Positions 1 to 11,784 of a stretch of DNA of 64,000 nt are shown piece after piece. Under the pieces are notes generated by a model. The model was not told the DNA's origin, did no database searches, and saw nothing but the letters and a program-made list of their open reading frames with translations. The translations under genes and the position numbers were made by a program. This DNA is from Nageia nagi (taxonomy: Eukaryota; Pinophyta), in NCBI GenBank assembly GCA_050084985.1, contig JBITNC010000002.1, positions 8,122,001 through 8,186,000 of the forward strand, given 5' to 3'. Position 1 is the stretch's first letter; the number at the start of each line of letters is the position of its first letter.

Positions 1-540
1 TTTATGCATTAAATTAACAATTCTTGTGCATTAAATTATCAATTTTTATACATTTTTATGTTAATAAGTAAATTGTAAGTAATCATTTTAAATATATCAT
101 TGATAGGGGAGAGGATCCACTAGTGGTGCATTATAATTTTATGTCTTTTAAAATTCGACTTAATAAATTCAAATCATTCTAAATTTTTTATAACTTTTTT
201 CTCGCTTATAACAAAAATTTCAAGTCATCATACTTAAATTTGATAAGTTAATTAAATATGTGACTTAATGTTCAACTATTGGTGCAAGTGTAATTTATGA
301 CGAGAGGTTGTAATTCACACTCAACTTTAGAAAAATGCTATTTTTGATAATTTCTACTATATATATTTAACCTATCAAACTTGATGATGATAATTCGAAA
401 TTTTAATTATAAACAAACAACTAGATAAAGAAGAAGCTATAAAAAATTTAAACTGTTTCGACCTTATTAAATCAATTTTTAAGAAGTGTGATGTTAGAAT
501 GCACAACTACTAAGGCAATATTTTAGAAGACAAAGGTATG
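1..540. other. AT-rich upstream spacer
   Basis: No coding frame with recognisable content is present. The sequence is AT-rich with short homopolymer runs, typical plant intergenic DNA. I see no LTR ends or tRNA-like boxes here. Confidence 0.5.
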
Positions 541-830
541 GCCTATACGAGGTAAACACCGGGTGAGTAAATACCGGGTGAGTGTGAACCGTGGCTAATA
601 TGATAAGATGTGGCGTTGACCTACCACGGTCCAGTAAACCTCCGCAAGTCTGAATACCGTAAAACGCGTTTTCAGAATGCATACGTTCTGTTCTAGAGTT
701 TCGTTCGCTTTACGGACTGTAAATATTAAAAGTCCACAATGACTACTGACTTGGTCTTTGTGCTAAGCCGCTATAAGAAAAGCTTTGGGCTTTCTTTTGG
801 TACGTAGCGGAATCACATAGTTAAGCAGAA
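541..830 (+). promoter_or_regulatory. Upstream region of SRK1, partly shared with SRK2
   Basis: Three blocks in this region recur in the same order before SRK2: TTTCGTTCGCTT (699-710 and 35817-35828), TGACTACTGACTTGGTCTT (about 739-757 and 35836-35854) and CTTTCTTTTGGT (790-801 and 35880-35891). A 15-bp direct repeat containing CCGGGTGAGT lies at 557-584 in SRK1 only. A TATAAG sequence at 772-777 could be a TATA box, but SRK2 does not keep it. The shared blocks show that the duplication creating the two genes carried at least about 130 bp of promoter. A function for the blocks is inferred only. Confidence 0.5.
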
Positions 831-3317
831 ATGAAGGCGGCCAGTTTTTTGGGATTGTTGGCTTTGGCGCTTCTTTTGCTTACAAATGCCTGCGATGGTG
901 TGGACACCATTGCCGTGGGAGAAACTCTCAGCGGCAACAAAACCCTAACGTCTGTGAACGGCACCTTCAAATTGGGTTTCCTCAATCTCAACAACACGGG
1001 AAACTGGTACCTCGGCATCTGGTACGCTCAAATCCCCGTCAAGACAATCGCGTGGATCGCCAACAGAGAGATCCCGCTCAAGAACAATTCCGGCAACCTG
1101 AATCTCACAGGGGACGGAAGCCTGGTGCTGTCGTACGGGAATTCCGTCATTTGGTCCACTAACAGCTCTAGGACGGCGTCGTCCGCCGTCATAATGGATG
1201 ACGGGAATTTGATTGTGTATAGCGCGGCCAACAAGTCGGAAATTACGTGGCAGAGCTTCGACAATCCGGGGAACACATGGCTGCCCGGGATGAAGATAAG
1301 CGTGAGTGAGAAGCTGAGCCAGAAGCTGACAACCTGGAAGAGCCCCTGGGATCCTAGCCCTGGGCCGTACAACCTCCAGATGGATCCCGGCGGGTCTAAC
1401 GAATTCGTGCTGCTTCGGGGCTCGGAAAAGTACTGGGAATCCGGCGTGTGGAACGGCCAGATCTTCAGCGGCGTCCCCGAAATGACACAGAATTTCATCT
1501 ACGATTTCAGCTTCTTTGAGAACCCTAACAAAACCTACAAGTACTTCACGTATTCCGTCAAGGCGACGGCAAATAAGCTGTCACGTTTCGTTTTGTCTGA
1601 GAACGGCAACATCCAAGTGTACTCGATTTTAAACGGGATCAGCGATTGGAATTTGTTCTGGGTACAGCCGCGGGATCAGTGCGACGTTTCCGCCCTCTGC
1701 GGAGGCTACGCTTCCTGCCAAGCGGACAACGTCCAATTCTGCAACTGCTTGGAGGGGTTTACCCCCACAGACAATCTGACGTGGCAGGCGCAGGTCTGGT
1801 ACGGCGGGTGCGGCCGCAAGAACGCCCTAGACTGTACCACGGACGGCTTCATCCAGGTCACCGGGAAAAATACTCCTGCTAACGCCGTTGAGTCCACCAC
1901 GTCAAACTGCCGGGAGGACTGTCTCCGTGACTGTTCTTGTACAGCCTATGCCGACATCGGCGGCGGGAGGTGCCGGCAATGGTTCGGCGACCTGATCGAT
2001 CTGAAGGACTCGTCGGGGACAACCTCCGAAAACCTGTTCGTAAGGGTGGCCGCCGCCGACGTGCCGAAGAGCGCGTCGAAGAAGTCCACCGTAGCGGGCG
2101 TTGCGGGCGGCGCCGCTGGCGGGGTGGCGTTAATAGTGGCTGTAAGTGTGTTTCTTTGTCTTTATTGCCGCCGCCGGCGAAAACCGCTGCGAATGTCTGA
2201 GTACGTGCCGGGGTCGCTCACCGTGTTCAGCTACCGGGAGCTACAAGTCGCTACCAAGAACTTCTCCGAGAGGCTAGGCAGCGGGGGGTTCGGGTCAGTG
2301 TTTAAGGGAACCCTGCCGGACAAATCGGACGTGGCGGTGAAGAAGCTGGAGGCGCTCAACCAAGGGGAGAAGCAGTTCCGCACGGAGGTGAGCACCATCG
2401 GGACAATTCAACATGTCAATCTGGTGCGCTTACGCGGATTCTGCTCCGAGGGTTCCAGCAGACTTCTAGTCTACGATTACATGCCCAACAGCTCGCTTAA
2501 CAATGTCCTGTTTCCGAAGCCCGGGAACGAATCCCCGCCCTTGGATTGGAGCACTCGCTTCAGGATCGCGCTGGGAACCGCCCGCGGGATCCTTTACCTG
2601 CACGAAAAGTGCCGCGACTGTATCATCCACTGCGACATCAAGCCGGAGAATATCCTCCTGGATTCGGATTTCTGCCCCAAGGTGGCCGACTTCGGGCTCG
2701 CGAAACTGGTGGGGCGCGAGTTCAGCCACGTGTTGACGACAATGAGAGGGACCAGGGGCTACCTCGCGCCGGAGTGGATTTCCGGTCTCCCCATCACCAC
2801 AAAAGCCGACGTGTACAGCTTCGGCATGACGCTGATTGAGATTATATCTGGGAGCCGCAACATGAACGGGCAGGAGTCAAGCCAGCTGTTCTTTCCGACG
2901 TGGGCCGCCATGCAGATAAATATGGGGAACACAATCGCGCTGCTGGACAAGAGATTGGAGGGGAATGCTGACGAGGAGCAGTTGAGGAGGGCGGCGATGG
3001 TGGGAGGGTGGTGCATTCAGGATGACGAGGACTACAGGCCGTCCATGAATCAGGTGGTGCAGATCTTGGAGGGGATCGGAGATGTTACCGTCCCACCCGT
3101 TCCCCTCTCGTTGCAGGCGCTTGTCGCCAAGAACAACAGCCTGGTGTTCTACTGGGACAAAGATTCGTCCTCCAAGACGAATAACTCCTCGGCTGCAGGT
3201 TCGAATCCTTGGAATTCTTCGAAAACTTCTGAGAATTCTTCGCGTTCTGTGATTTCGCACACAAACAGCGACCAGGATGCTTTGAATCCAGCGATTGAGC
3301 GTGCAGAAGAGGCATAG
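831..3317 (+). CDS. G-type lectin S-receptor-like serine/threonine protein kinase (SRK1), intact
   Basis: A plasma-membrane receptor kinase of 828 residues, of usual length for the family, in one uninterrupted frame (no intron). A hydrophobic signal peptide spans about residues 1-23. The bulb-type (mannose-binding-like) lectin domain spans about 26-150, and the S-locus glycoprotein region about 160-280, with the WKSPWDPSPG motif at 169-178. An EGF-like cysteine cluster lies at about 284-310 and a PAN-type domain at about 335-405. One membrane helix is at about 422-446, followed by an arginine-rich stop-transfer. The kinase domain (about 480-755) has the glycine loop GSGGFG (483-488), lysines 504/505, HCDIKPEN (600-607), DFG (620-622) and APE (646-648). 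The catalytic loop reads HCD, not HRD, so it is a non-RD kinase, a class often linked to immune receptors. The tail is rich in Ser and Asn. The ligand cannot be told from sequence. The start follows directly on a block conserved before SRK2. Confidence 0.95.
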   Translation: MKAASFLGLLALALLLLTNACDGVDTIAVGETLSGNKTLTSVNGTFKLGFLNLNNTGNWYLGIWYAQIPVKTIAWIANREIPLKNNSGNLNLTGDGSLVLSYGNSVIWSTNSSRTASSAVIMDDGNLIVYSAANKSEITWQSFDNPGNTWLPGMKISVSEKLSQKLTTWKSPWDPSPGPYNLQMDPGGSNEFVLLRGSEKYWESGVWNGQIFSGVPEMTQNFIYDFSFFENPNKTYKYFTYSVKATANKLSRFVLSENGNIQVYSILNGISDWNLFWVQPRDQCDVSALCGGYASCQADNVQFCNCLEGFTPTDNLTWQAQVWYGGCGRKNALDCTTDGFIQVTGKNTPANAVESTTSNCREDCLRDCSCTAYADIGGGRCRQWFGDLIDLKDSSGTTSENLFVRVAAADVPKSASKKSTVAGVAGGAAGGVALIVAVSVFLCLYCRRRRKPLRMSEYVPGSLTVFSYRELQVATKNFSERLGSGGFGSVFKGTLPDKSDVAVKKLEALNQGEKQFRTEVSTIGTIQHVNLVRLRGFCSEGSSRLLVYDYMPNSSLNNVLFPKPGNESPPLDWSTRFRIALGTARGILYLHEKCRDCIIHCDIKPENILLDSDFCPKVADFGLAKLVGREFSHVLTTMRGTRGYLAPEWISGLPITTKADVYSFGMTLIEIISGSRNMNGQESSQLFFPTWAAMQINMGNTIALLDKRLEGNADEEQLRRAAMVGGWCIQDDEDYRPSMNQVVQILEGIGDVTVPPVPLSLQALVAKNNSLVFYWDKDSSSKTNNSSAAGSNPWNSSKTSENSSRSVISHTNSDQDALNPAIERAEEA

Positions 3318-4209
3318 TTTTGCCGTGGTAGTGTTCAGGAATCTGAACATGGATGCTAACAGGGAGTACAAGTGATGGAAGTTCTATATCCCTGTTCTGT
3401 TGCAGGCCATATATGCATTCTAATCTCCGGTTGCTTTACTAAAGCAAATATATAATACTGTTATTTTATTTTGCTTCATTAATTCTCTATATTTTCACAT
3501 ATAATATGAAATGACGACTTCCTCTTCTGTTCCAATTGGGATAAGATCATGAAGAATCTACAATGTATATGTATGTTTATATGAAATGACAAGTTTATAA
3601 TATTGTGGAAATTTTCAGCTGTTATAAATATATGTACATGGTAAAAATTAAAAATACTTCTTTTTATTAGTTATTTTTTTTGTATTTATTAACATTAAAT
3701 ATAAAATTAGAAAAATTTATAAGTTTTTTCATATTTATTAGCATTAGTCTATCAATATTATATTAATGTTTCATCTTTAATCGTAAGTCTCCCTTTAAAG
3801 GAAGTTTAAATATTTAAAAAGTAAGAATCGATTGTGGCCACTACCACAACCTCCAACAACAATCTTAAGAGTTTGTGTCACACTCAAGGTTGTCATTGTT
3901 GCCATAAACACCTTTACCAACAATAGACTCCACGAGATTGGCAAGTTGGCCTACGCCCCATTCAACACCATATCGTTTAGGGATGTTAATTCTATTTACA
4001 CCATTGAAGTTGCCACCTCGATTACATCCAATGACATTAAGTAGTTGGATACCTTTTGTAATTTTGAAGCTTTCAATCCTTTCATCAACATCAAAGTTGA
4101 TGGGCACTCTTCGATCAATTCTCGAGTCAAGGTTGCTATCGATTCTATTACCATTGCTTGTAAGAATGCTAAATTCATCTTTATCAAAGCTTCCTAGCTT
4201 AAGGCTATC
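3318..4209. other. 3' flank of SRK1 and unidentified open stretch
   Basis: The first 500 bases are AT-rich 3' flank, with no perfect AATAAA but several near matches around 3440-3480. From about 3832 to 4209 both strands are unusually open. The minus-strand reading (for example 3996-4187) looks like a low-complexity helical segment. I do not recognise a family, and the openness of both strands argues against a clear gene. It directly adjoins the left end of the decayed Copia element E4. Confidence 0.35.
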
Positions 4210-4214
4210 ATTGC

Positions 4215-4718
4215 TGAAAGGATTGCAATATAACAAAAAAACAACCCTACACTACCAAGATCTTATGAAAGTTCACAATTCACATCTAGATAACTCACAA
4301 AGCAATTTCACAAAGATAACTTAAGATGTAAGTGGTTCTTCAAATTAGGAGTACATCCACTAATTAGATTTCATTTCATTCACAAATATGAATTCTTACA
4401 ATTCTCCTAATCTCATCTCCTAAACACTATCCTCTAGTATAACTTTACTCCACAAAATTAGTGTATGATCACAAAAAGGGAGCCTTTTATTTATAGGTCA
4501 AAATCGCTCTTAGAATCACCTTTTTACCTAAGGTACAAAGGCATGACATGCAATTCCTTTTTAGCCAAGGGGCATGCTCATGACATGGAGTGTAGGACAA
4601 GTTACATTATCATATTCACTTAAATACTTAACGTATCAAATGATACCTTTAAGTATTAGTGAACTTACATAGAAGATTATTACAAAACTTTTACAATAAT
4701 GCATTATACATTCCAACA
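4215..4718 (-). repeat. 3' LTR of E4
   Basis: Read on the minus strand it starts TGTTGGAATG just after a tract reading AAAGAGGAG and ends CCTTTCA. It has the same layout as the LTRs of E1-E3: an early dyad (4615-4663), a TATA box in CCTATAAATAAAAGG (about 4484-4498), and a GGATGTACTCC block that recurs in the other LTRs. It is 504 bp, near the 483-498 bp of the younger copies. It is too diverged for a precise age and no intact partner LTR was found. Confidence 0.75.
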
Positions 4719-5309
4719 CTCCTCTTTAATGCAATATTGGAATAGAACGAATAAGAGAGAAGAAAGAGAAAGTAAGAGAGTTCTCTAAACAGATATAACA
4801 AAGATGAGAACTTTTTACATATTTGTGAAGTAAGAAAGATCTATTTTGAGACTCATTACTTTGCCAAATACAATCATTAACAATAATTAGTTTCAATGTG
4901 CATGAAGTAGTCATCCAATTGGAAGTCATGAGGAGTTTTCACGAGCTTGCATATTTGAAGTAATCTGCAATCTTAAGAGAACCTGCAAGTCAAAAGTAGC
5001 TTAAATAATATGATCAGTTAGATGCAATGTATTTATATCAATAAGGATAGATGAATCAATCAAATGCCATCATAAACTGATCAATGGTGCATTATAAGTC
5101 ATCATAAAGATATCAAGCCAAAACTTATAATAACCTGCTATATACAAAATATGTGTTGATTATCTTAAAAAGTAGAGCAAAAGATAAATTGCACATACGA
5201 GTTTCTCACATATGGATAATTGAACAGTGCTAAAAGATAAAAGTTTCTCATATGAATAACTAAACAATGCTAGATTGGTTAATTTTTTGCTTTAAAAAAT
5301 TTGTACAAG

Positions 5310-5345
5310 TTCCTTATGCAGAGCGAACTTACCACAAAGGTGTAT
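5310..5345 (-). other. Relic hairpin unit of the E4 3' region
   Basis: On the minus strand, GTGGTAAGTTCGCTCTGC is followed by ATAAGGAACTTGTAC. AAGTTC and GAACTT can pair, as in the tandem units of E1-E3. Only one clear unit remains. Confidence 0.55.
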
Positions 5346-5424
5346 AATAAAATTAACACTATACAATATAAAATCCTTTTAAGGGTGAAGTTGTCATTAT
5401 AAAAATAAATTTAACATAAAAATT

Positions 5425-8400
5425 CAAACTTCACTCCCTTTGAGGGCAACTTTACAATCTGATAACATCTTTAAGCTGATAAAATTGAGTTTTAGAAAGG
5501 GGTTTAATGAACAAATCAACGGAGTTTAAGATGGATGGACAATATTCTAGGTGTATGATGCCATCAAGAACCTTTTCCTTGATAAAATGGGCTTGAATTT
5601 TCACATGTTTTGTTCTTTGATGAAATATAAGATTCTTAACTAAAGAAATAACCAACTGATTGTCTGAAAAAATCAAAGATGAGTCAACTTGTTCATACTT
5701 AATTTTAAAAATGCTTTAGCCATATAGTTTTTTGGGTTACAACAGATATGGTACGGTATTCGATTTCTATGGTGGAAAGAGAAATAGTAGGCTGCTTCTT
5801 AAAAATCTAAGAGATAGCATTTGAATCAATGCTAAAAACATATGCAAACGTTGATTTTTTATCATCTTTATTTCCTTCATAGTTAGAATTTGAGAACCTT
5901 AAGAGAACAAACGAGGGCAACTTGGAATACTTGAGAGTAAGATCTTTTATCTTTGTAACATACCTTAAGATTTACTTAATAGCATTAAGGTGTTCAACAT
6001 ATGGTTTTTGCATGAATCGTATCATCAGATTCATTGCAAAGGTAATATTTGGCTTGAAAATAGTCAAATACAAAAGATTACCAATTACTTGCCTGTAAAT
6101 TATAGTATCAGCTAATTGAGAGTTGGAGCTCAGAGAAAGTGATTCCAAGAGATTGGGATCATAGCATATCTACATTCCATTCCAAACTTCTACAAGATGT
6201 TTGATATATGCTTAGATTGATTAAGATAAGTGCAATCCTTGTATTGGTATACTTGCATTCCAAGGTAATATTGTAAAAGATCAAGATCAATCATTTCAAA
6301 TGTTGCTTTAAGTTTGAATATGCATTTTTGAATGATTTCATCATTATTTCTAGTAATCAAAAGTTCATCCACATAAAGGAGAAGCAAGACCACCTCTTCT
6401 TTGATTGAGCACATATAGAGTCAGAAAAACACTTGAAGAATCCAATATCTGCAAAGTATATTGAAATCTTCCTATACCAGGCTTTAGGTGCTTGCTTAAG
6501 TCCATATAATGATTTTTTAGCTTGCACACAAAGGAGTTTTTGCTTTCCACAATAAACTCTTCTGATTGATTCATGAAGATTTTTACATCTAAATCACCAT
6601 TGAAAATGCACTCTTAACGAAAAATTGAAATTTTTTTCATCTTTGAGCTATAAAAAGAGCAAGGATAATCCTGATAGTAGGCATCTTTACCATGAGAGTA
6701 AAGGTTTTCTCATAATCTACACCATATTTCTAAGCAAAACTTTTAGCTACTAATCTTGCTTTGTATTTTTCAATATCCTTAATTAAATTAAACTTGATCT
6801 TGTAGATCCATTTATTACCAATCATATTCTTTTCATTGGGATAAGAAATCAAATCTTACATTTTATTTTTTATAAACGTCTCATACTCAACTTTCATAGC
6901 TTCCACCCAACACTCATGCTTAGAAGCATCTTTGAAAGATGAGGGTTCATGCTTATTGTTAATCTTGGCAAATAAAGATTTGTTCAAGGTCATGCTCCTT
7001 GTTACCTTTTGAGTTGAATTTTTCTTTTAAGGTGATTTGTTCGTATCAATATCCAACCAGTTAGGTGCAATTGAAGATTCTTTTAGATCATTTACATCCT
7101 CATTAAAAATAAATTCTTCAAAAAGTTCATTAAACTTGATAACTCTTGAAACAAACATTGCTTTACATGATGGAGAATAGCGCCTATAACCTCTATGCTA
7201 ACTGTTATAATTCATAAAGATGCATTTTTCAGCTTTTTTATTTAACTTTTTTATTTTCTCAGAAAACATTATAGGAGAATGCTTCACAACCAAACACCTT
7301 AAGGTGAGATGTTAGGTTTTCTTTTTGATAATGCTTTAAAAGGAGTTTTATCCTAAATTTTTTTTGTGGGACACATTTAAAATGTAAATAATAGTGCTCA
7401 TAGCTTCACCTCATAAAAAATTAAGAAGATTACCTAACATGCATGTAGCCATCTCCATAATTATCTAATTTTTTCTTTCAGCAACACCATTCTATTAAGG
7501 AGTGTACGGAATCGTAAACTGCTTCTTGATTCCATACTTAGCATAATAGTTATTAAATTCATTACTGTTATATTCTCTTTTATTATCTGATCTCAACATC
7601 TTGATTTTAAAGTTTAATTCTTAACAAAGGTTTTAAAATCTTTAAAACTCTTAAAAGTTTGATCTTTATGCTCAAGTAGATACTCAAAGGTCATCCTACT
7701 AAAGTCATCAATAAAGGTTAAGATGTAAGATGTTCTTCTAAATGATTTAGTATGAAATAGAGCCATTAAATCTGAATACACAAGTTAAAAAGGTTGAGAT
7801 GCTTTTGTTATTTTATCTTTTTTCAAATTTTTACCTATGCATTTTACCAAGGATGCACTTCTCACATAGACTAATTGAAGGTGAAATAGAAGGTAAACTT
7901 TTTACAAGTTCTTGATCTTTCATGATTTGAATACTCTTGTGGTTAAGGTGCTTTAGACATTGGTGCTAAAGATACCATTTAGAACACGTTTGTAACAAGA
8001 CACATCTTTGTTAGAATTTGATCTATAACATAGAAATCATCTTTCATTGACCTTTTAACCAATATGTAAGTCTTTTTTTAATGCACCAAGATTGATTGTT
8101 GAACTCAAATGAGTACCTTTTTCTAGCAACTTGATCACGAAGAGAAAGTTCATTCTAAGCTTAGAAACATAGAGCACATTATTAAGAACCTTCCCATGAA
8201 TCAACACTTTTAATTCTTTGGACTTCAAGGATACAGTTATCATCTATCACAATTGCATCTTTTTTATACTTGTGAAAGTTTTTAAAATTTTCTCTTTCAA
8301 AACATAGGTGATTAGTGCAACCACAGTTAACAATCTAATCAGATGAAAAAATACGAGACATGGAGTAAAACGTCGCAGCAAAATCAACTTAAATATTTTT

Positions 8401-9268
8401 TTTTTTTGAAATTTTTTACATTTCCATTGCTTTTATTCTTTTATTTTTTATTTTTTTTGTAGCAATCAACTTCTTTGTGACCTTGAATGCTATAATAGTT
8501 ACAATTTTCATCAAACTTTGCTTTAGGATTTGGATTGTTTGCTTTGCCTTTTCCATCTTTTTTCTTAAAATGGTTATTTTTATCATTATTTTTGTTACTA
8601 TTGTTATTCCTATTATTATCGTTGTTACCATTTCTTTTTTTTTCAAACCTTTTGAAAAGAAAAGGATAAGATTTTTTTTTATGATTGAACATCTTTTTGA
8701 AAGGAGTTTTGGTTGCTCCAAGAATAAGGTTATTATCTTTAAGAGAAGAAATCAACACATTTTTATTAAAAGTTTCTTCATGCATCAAAAGGAGCTTAGA
8801 AAGGTTCTCAAAGGAGAAGATTTCATCATCATCAAGCTTTATTTTCATAATCGTCACAAAGTTACCAAATTTTAAAGAAAAGCTTTGGAGAATGATAAAG
8901 ATCATGAACGCATCATTGATCTAATTGCATTCATAAGCAACAAGTTGGGTCTTAAGGTCAATGTTTTTATTCAAGTAGATAGTTACATTTTCTTTCCTTT
9001 GATGAGATTGAAGTAATTTTTGGAGAATGGTAAACCTTTTTGAAAAGTTTGAACTAAGGTAGATTTGTTTAAGCTTATCCCAAGCTTTGTTTATCGAGGT
9101 ATTCTTCGTGTTATAAGCCTTTAGTGCCTTCTCATTTGTAGAAGGTACAAGGTTCTCATTCACTATTTGCTAAAGCTTTCTTACCTGTAATTCAATTTTC
9201 ATCTAAGTTTTTCAAGTACCAAAGTTGGAACCGTCAAGAATGTGTTTGGGTTAAAAAGAGTCTATCAT
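5425..9268 (-). pseudogene. gag-pol of E4, multiply broken
   Basis: Pieces of the Copia polyprotein can be followed on the minus strand. The gag start is at 9268, the gag core at about 8921-9163, a lysine-rich segment with a damaged zinc knuckle (second cysteine now tyrosine) at about 8441-8520, protease and pre-integrase traces at about 7900-8330, and integrase traces at about 7000-7800. The reverse transcriptase piece at 6190-6414 has YVDD changed to YVDE, and the RNase H end is at 5452-5676. Many stops and frameshifts interrupt it, including a stop a few codons after the start. Order PR-INT-RT-RH marks Copia. It cannot encode working proteins. Confidence 0.85.
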
Positions 9269-9680
9269 TTACTATACAAAAAAGTGAAATAATAAACATG
9301 TGGTTCAATAAATAACATTATATGTTAAGTTTTAACCAAGTAAGTAATACATGTTACATTTAATTAATTAAGACATGCTTATTTTGATTCATTAGTGCAA
9401 ATGTTTTACAACTCAAATAATAATTCATGCACCCAAATACATTTCTTATCTCAAGAATTGTAGATGTAAAATGGCATTGTTGAAGCTTATTTTCTTTTCT
9501 AAAATTAAACCTTCACCTGGATGCTCGCACAAGAGGAGCCTAAGTACTATCAATCTTCAACCATTTCATCTTAGTTAGTATTATATTTTCTCATAAGTAC
9601 CTACTATTTTTCAAGGTTATGATGTTTATTGGATTGACCAAATTATAAATCTTGATTAAGTTTCAAGTTATCTTCTTAGA

Positions 9681-9895
9681 TTATTAGGATAATCTTTAAA
9701 TAGATGTGCGGACATGTGGTATCACTACACACATGCTTGTCCACCTATTGGAGTTATGTTTAGATCAACAAAGGATTTAGGAAAAATTGAGAATTATGAA
9801 CTTTTCACCATTTGGATCATCGGATTTAAAGGTTCCAATCCATTTGTCCTCACATCATGGCTCCCCGAACAAGTCATGTTACGGAATGTACATGC
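9681..9895 (-). promoter_or_regulatory. Conserved leader module in E4
   Basis: On the minus strand this matches the modules of E1 (19668-19880), E2 (41574-41786) and E3 (57969-58180). Shared runs include AACATGACTTGTT, GGGGAGCCATGA and GTGTAGTGATACCACATG. It lies about 400 bp before the gag start, as in the young copies. The possible splice donor GGTAAGT of the young copies is degraded here. Its persistence in the oldest copy suggests a role in the element's RNA; that is inference. Confidence 0.7.
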
Positions 9896-10137
9896 AAATG
9901 TGTTCATTTTAGAGGGTTGCTCATTTTAATATTTGCATTTTTTTGCATAAGTAAATAAAAAATACGAAACATGAAGTAAAGTGCATAAATGAAATATCAT
10001 CCATTTGCAATTTGAAACTTAAAAGTCTAATAGATTTTATTTACCAACCCTTAAAGGATATCATTACATCATTTTTTACTTTGCACAAGTTCATTCCATA
10101 CTTTGCATAAAGAAGTAAGAAATTAAAAAGTCATCAA

Positions 10138-10345
10138 ATGCATCATTTTCATAACTTAAAAAATTTAAGTAATAAGCATGCATTATTCCCATAACTTAAA
10201 AAATTAAGTAATAAGCATGCATCATTTAATTTAAAAAAAAGAGTAATAAACATGCATCATTTAATTTAAAAAAAGAGTAATAAACATGCATCATTTAAGC
10301 TAAAACAATTAAGTAATAAGCATGTATCAAATTTTTTTAAGAAGC
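10138..10345 (-). repeat. Degenerate tandem repeat with GCATGCAT cores
   Basis: Five imperfect units of about 40 bp carry AGTAATAAGCATGCATCA or close variants. It occupies the same place in the leader, between the conserved module and the GC-richer block, as other ATGCATG-rich repeats in E1-E3. Confidence 0.7.
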
Positions 10346-11065
10346 ATGCATCATTCCTATAATTTGCATAAGTAAACTTTGCATAAAAATTTTAGAAATT
10401 CTATTTAACATGCAATATCTAGATAAAATTTACTAGTTTTACCTTAGAAATTTAACTAAGGAAAGAATGTCAAAAACAAATACTTGTATGCTAACAAATT
10501 ATCTTCTAAGTTTTAAAAAGGAATTATCCTTCCCTTGTTAGAGATAAAATAAATACTTTTAATAACTTAGTATGAAAAAAAAATTCTTTTTTATAAGTAA
10601 TTGTAATTTTAATGTAAGTACTAAAAAATGTATTTTTACCAAAGTATAATTTTTTACATTTAACTATTTAAGTACTTTATGCAAAAAATCTTTTAAATAA
10701 AAAAATTCATCAACCCCCTTTTTAAGGTAAAAAAGAAGTACCAAATATATTATCAAGTCATTAATAAATTTTAGCTCTAAAAAAATGCTTTAAAAAATAT
10801 TCTCCAATCGAACAAGGAAAAATAAATAATCCATCATTTGCTTTTGATACTTACTCTACCTCAAGTCAGAGAATAGAATGAAGGGATAAACTAAACGAAT
10901 AAACATATTTTTTGTAAGGAAGGTTTAATACCATTAAATGAAGGGGTTTGAAAAAAAGATAAAAGTAGATACCCATTTAATGTTATGAAAAAGAACTTAC
11001 TCCATGCAATTAGAGCAAATCATAATGGGAAAAAAACTTGTATGATAAGAAAAAGGAAGGTAACC

Positions 11066-11350
11066 AGAGAATATTAAATATTTGAACCACCTTGTATTTG
11101 AAATAGGGCTTATAGGAGGGTTGAAGGGAGAGCAGAGGTCAAGGGACGCATGGCATGCCATCCACCCCCAATCCTTCTACTGGCTCGATGAGGAAGTTAT
11201 GTGGTGGAGATGGCACACGTTACAAGTACAGGCTGCAAGGCATGGAGGAGTAGGAGCAGTGAGCGGTTGTAAGGGAGGAGAGCGGTCAGGCGGAAAAGGG
11301 GCCACGTAGGGGGAGGTTCTGAGCACAGGGAGTTCGAGGTTTGAGCGGTG
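11066..11350 (-). other. GC-richer block in the E4 leader
   Basis: A clear rise in GC inside an AT-rich element, where E1-E3 hold their PPR-bearing GC-rich block. I find no PPR motif here on either strand, so the block is either too decayed or of another origin. Confidence 0.4.
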
Positions 11351-11784
11351 CCTTGTTTCAACCCTATATATTCACATTATAGAATCATCCTTGGTAGGAG
11401 AGCGTGAGGAGAAAGGGGATTTTGACAGGCAACATAGAGTGGTAGTGATTGCACGGTAGGCTCTCCTGTTGGCAAATAAAAATTGAGAGGAATAAAGACA
11501 ATTTGCACAATCAGGGTTTTGCATTATCTAGCAAAGGTAGAATAGAAAAAATATTGGGGGGTCAAAGATAGGCGTAAAGAGGAGAGCATGGTGATTGAAA
11601 CACAGAGGATCGCATGGTGAGAGGAAGGCTGCCACGGATAGTCAAACCAAATCAAAGTACCTTTCCCACCATCCTCAAAGATTAGAGAAATGGTCCATTT
11701 TTTTTGTAAATAAACTAAATAAAAAAAACTTTGTGATAGGGCATCCACTCCTATAGTATAAAAATTATACATTTCAACAATCGC

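Larger units (their letters stand above)
4215..11779 (-). mobile_element. E4: old, decayed Ty1/Copia retrotransposon (right end uncertain)
   Basis: On the minus strand the order is leader, gag, CCHC knuckle, integrase, reverse transcriptase, RNase H, 3' hairpin relic, polypurine-like tract and 3' LTR (4215-4718). It is the same lineage as E1-E3, but gag-pol has many stops and frameshifts. The left end is clear: TG at 4717-4718 on the minus strand next to a polypurine-like tract, and CA at 4215. The right end is inferred. At 11764-11779 the minus strand repeats about 15 of the first 16 bases of the LTR, followed by ATCGC, against ATTGC at 4210-4214. The rest of the expected 5' LTR and the primer-binding site were not found, so that end is deleted or rearranged. 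Confidence 0.7.

Noticed and set aside
1028-1498. Long minus-strand frame opposite SRK1
   Set aside because: It mirrors the GC-rich codons of SRK1 and has no domain, start context or homologue of its own. The same holds for the other antisense frames over SRK1 and SRK2.
8416-8875. Plus and minus frames rich in Ile/Lys/Asn near 8.5 kb as separate genes
   Set aside because: They cover the lysine- and asparagine-rich end of E4 gag and its shadow; homologous to the zinc-knuckle region of E1-E3.
9714-9929. 71-codon plus-strand frame as a gene
   Set aside because: It lies antisense across the conserved leader module of E4; the shared sequence with E1-E3 is in the other orientation and is not open there.
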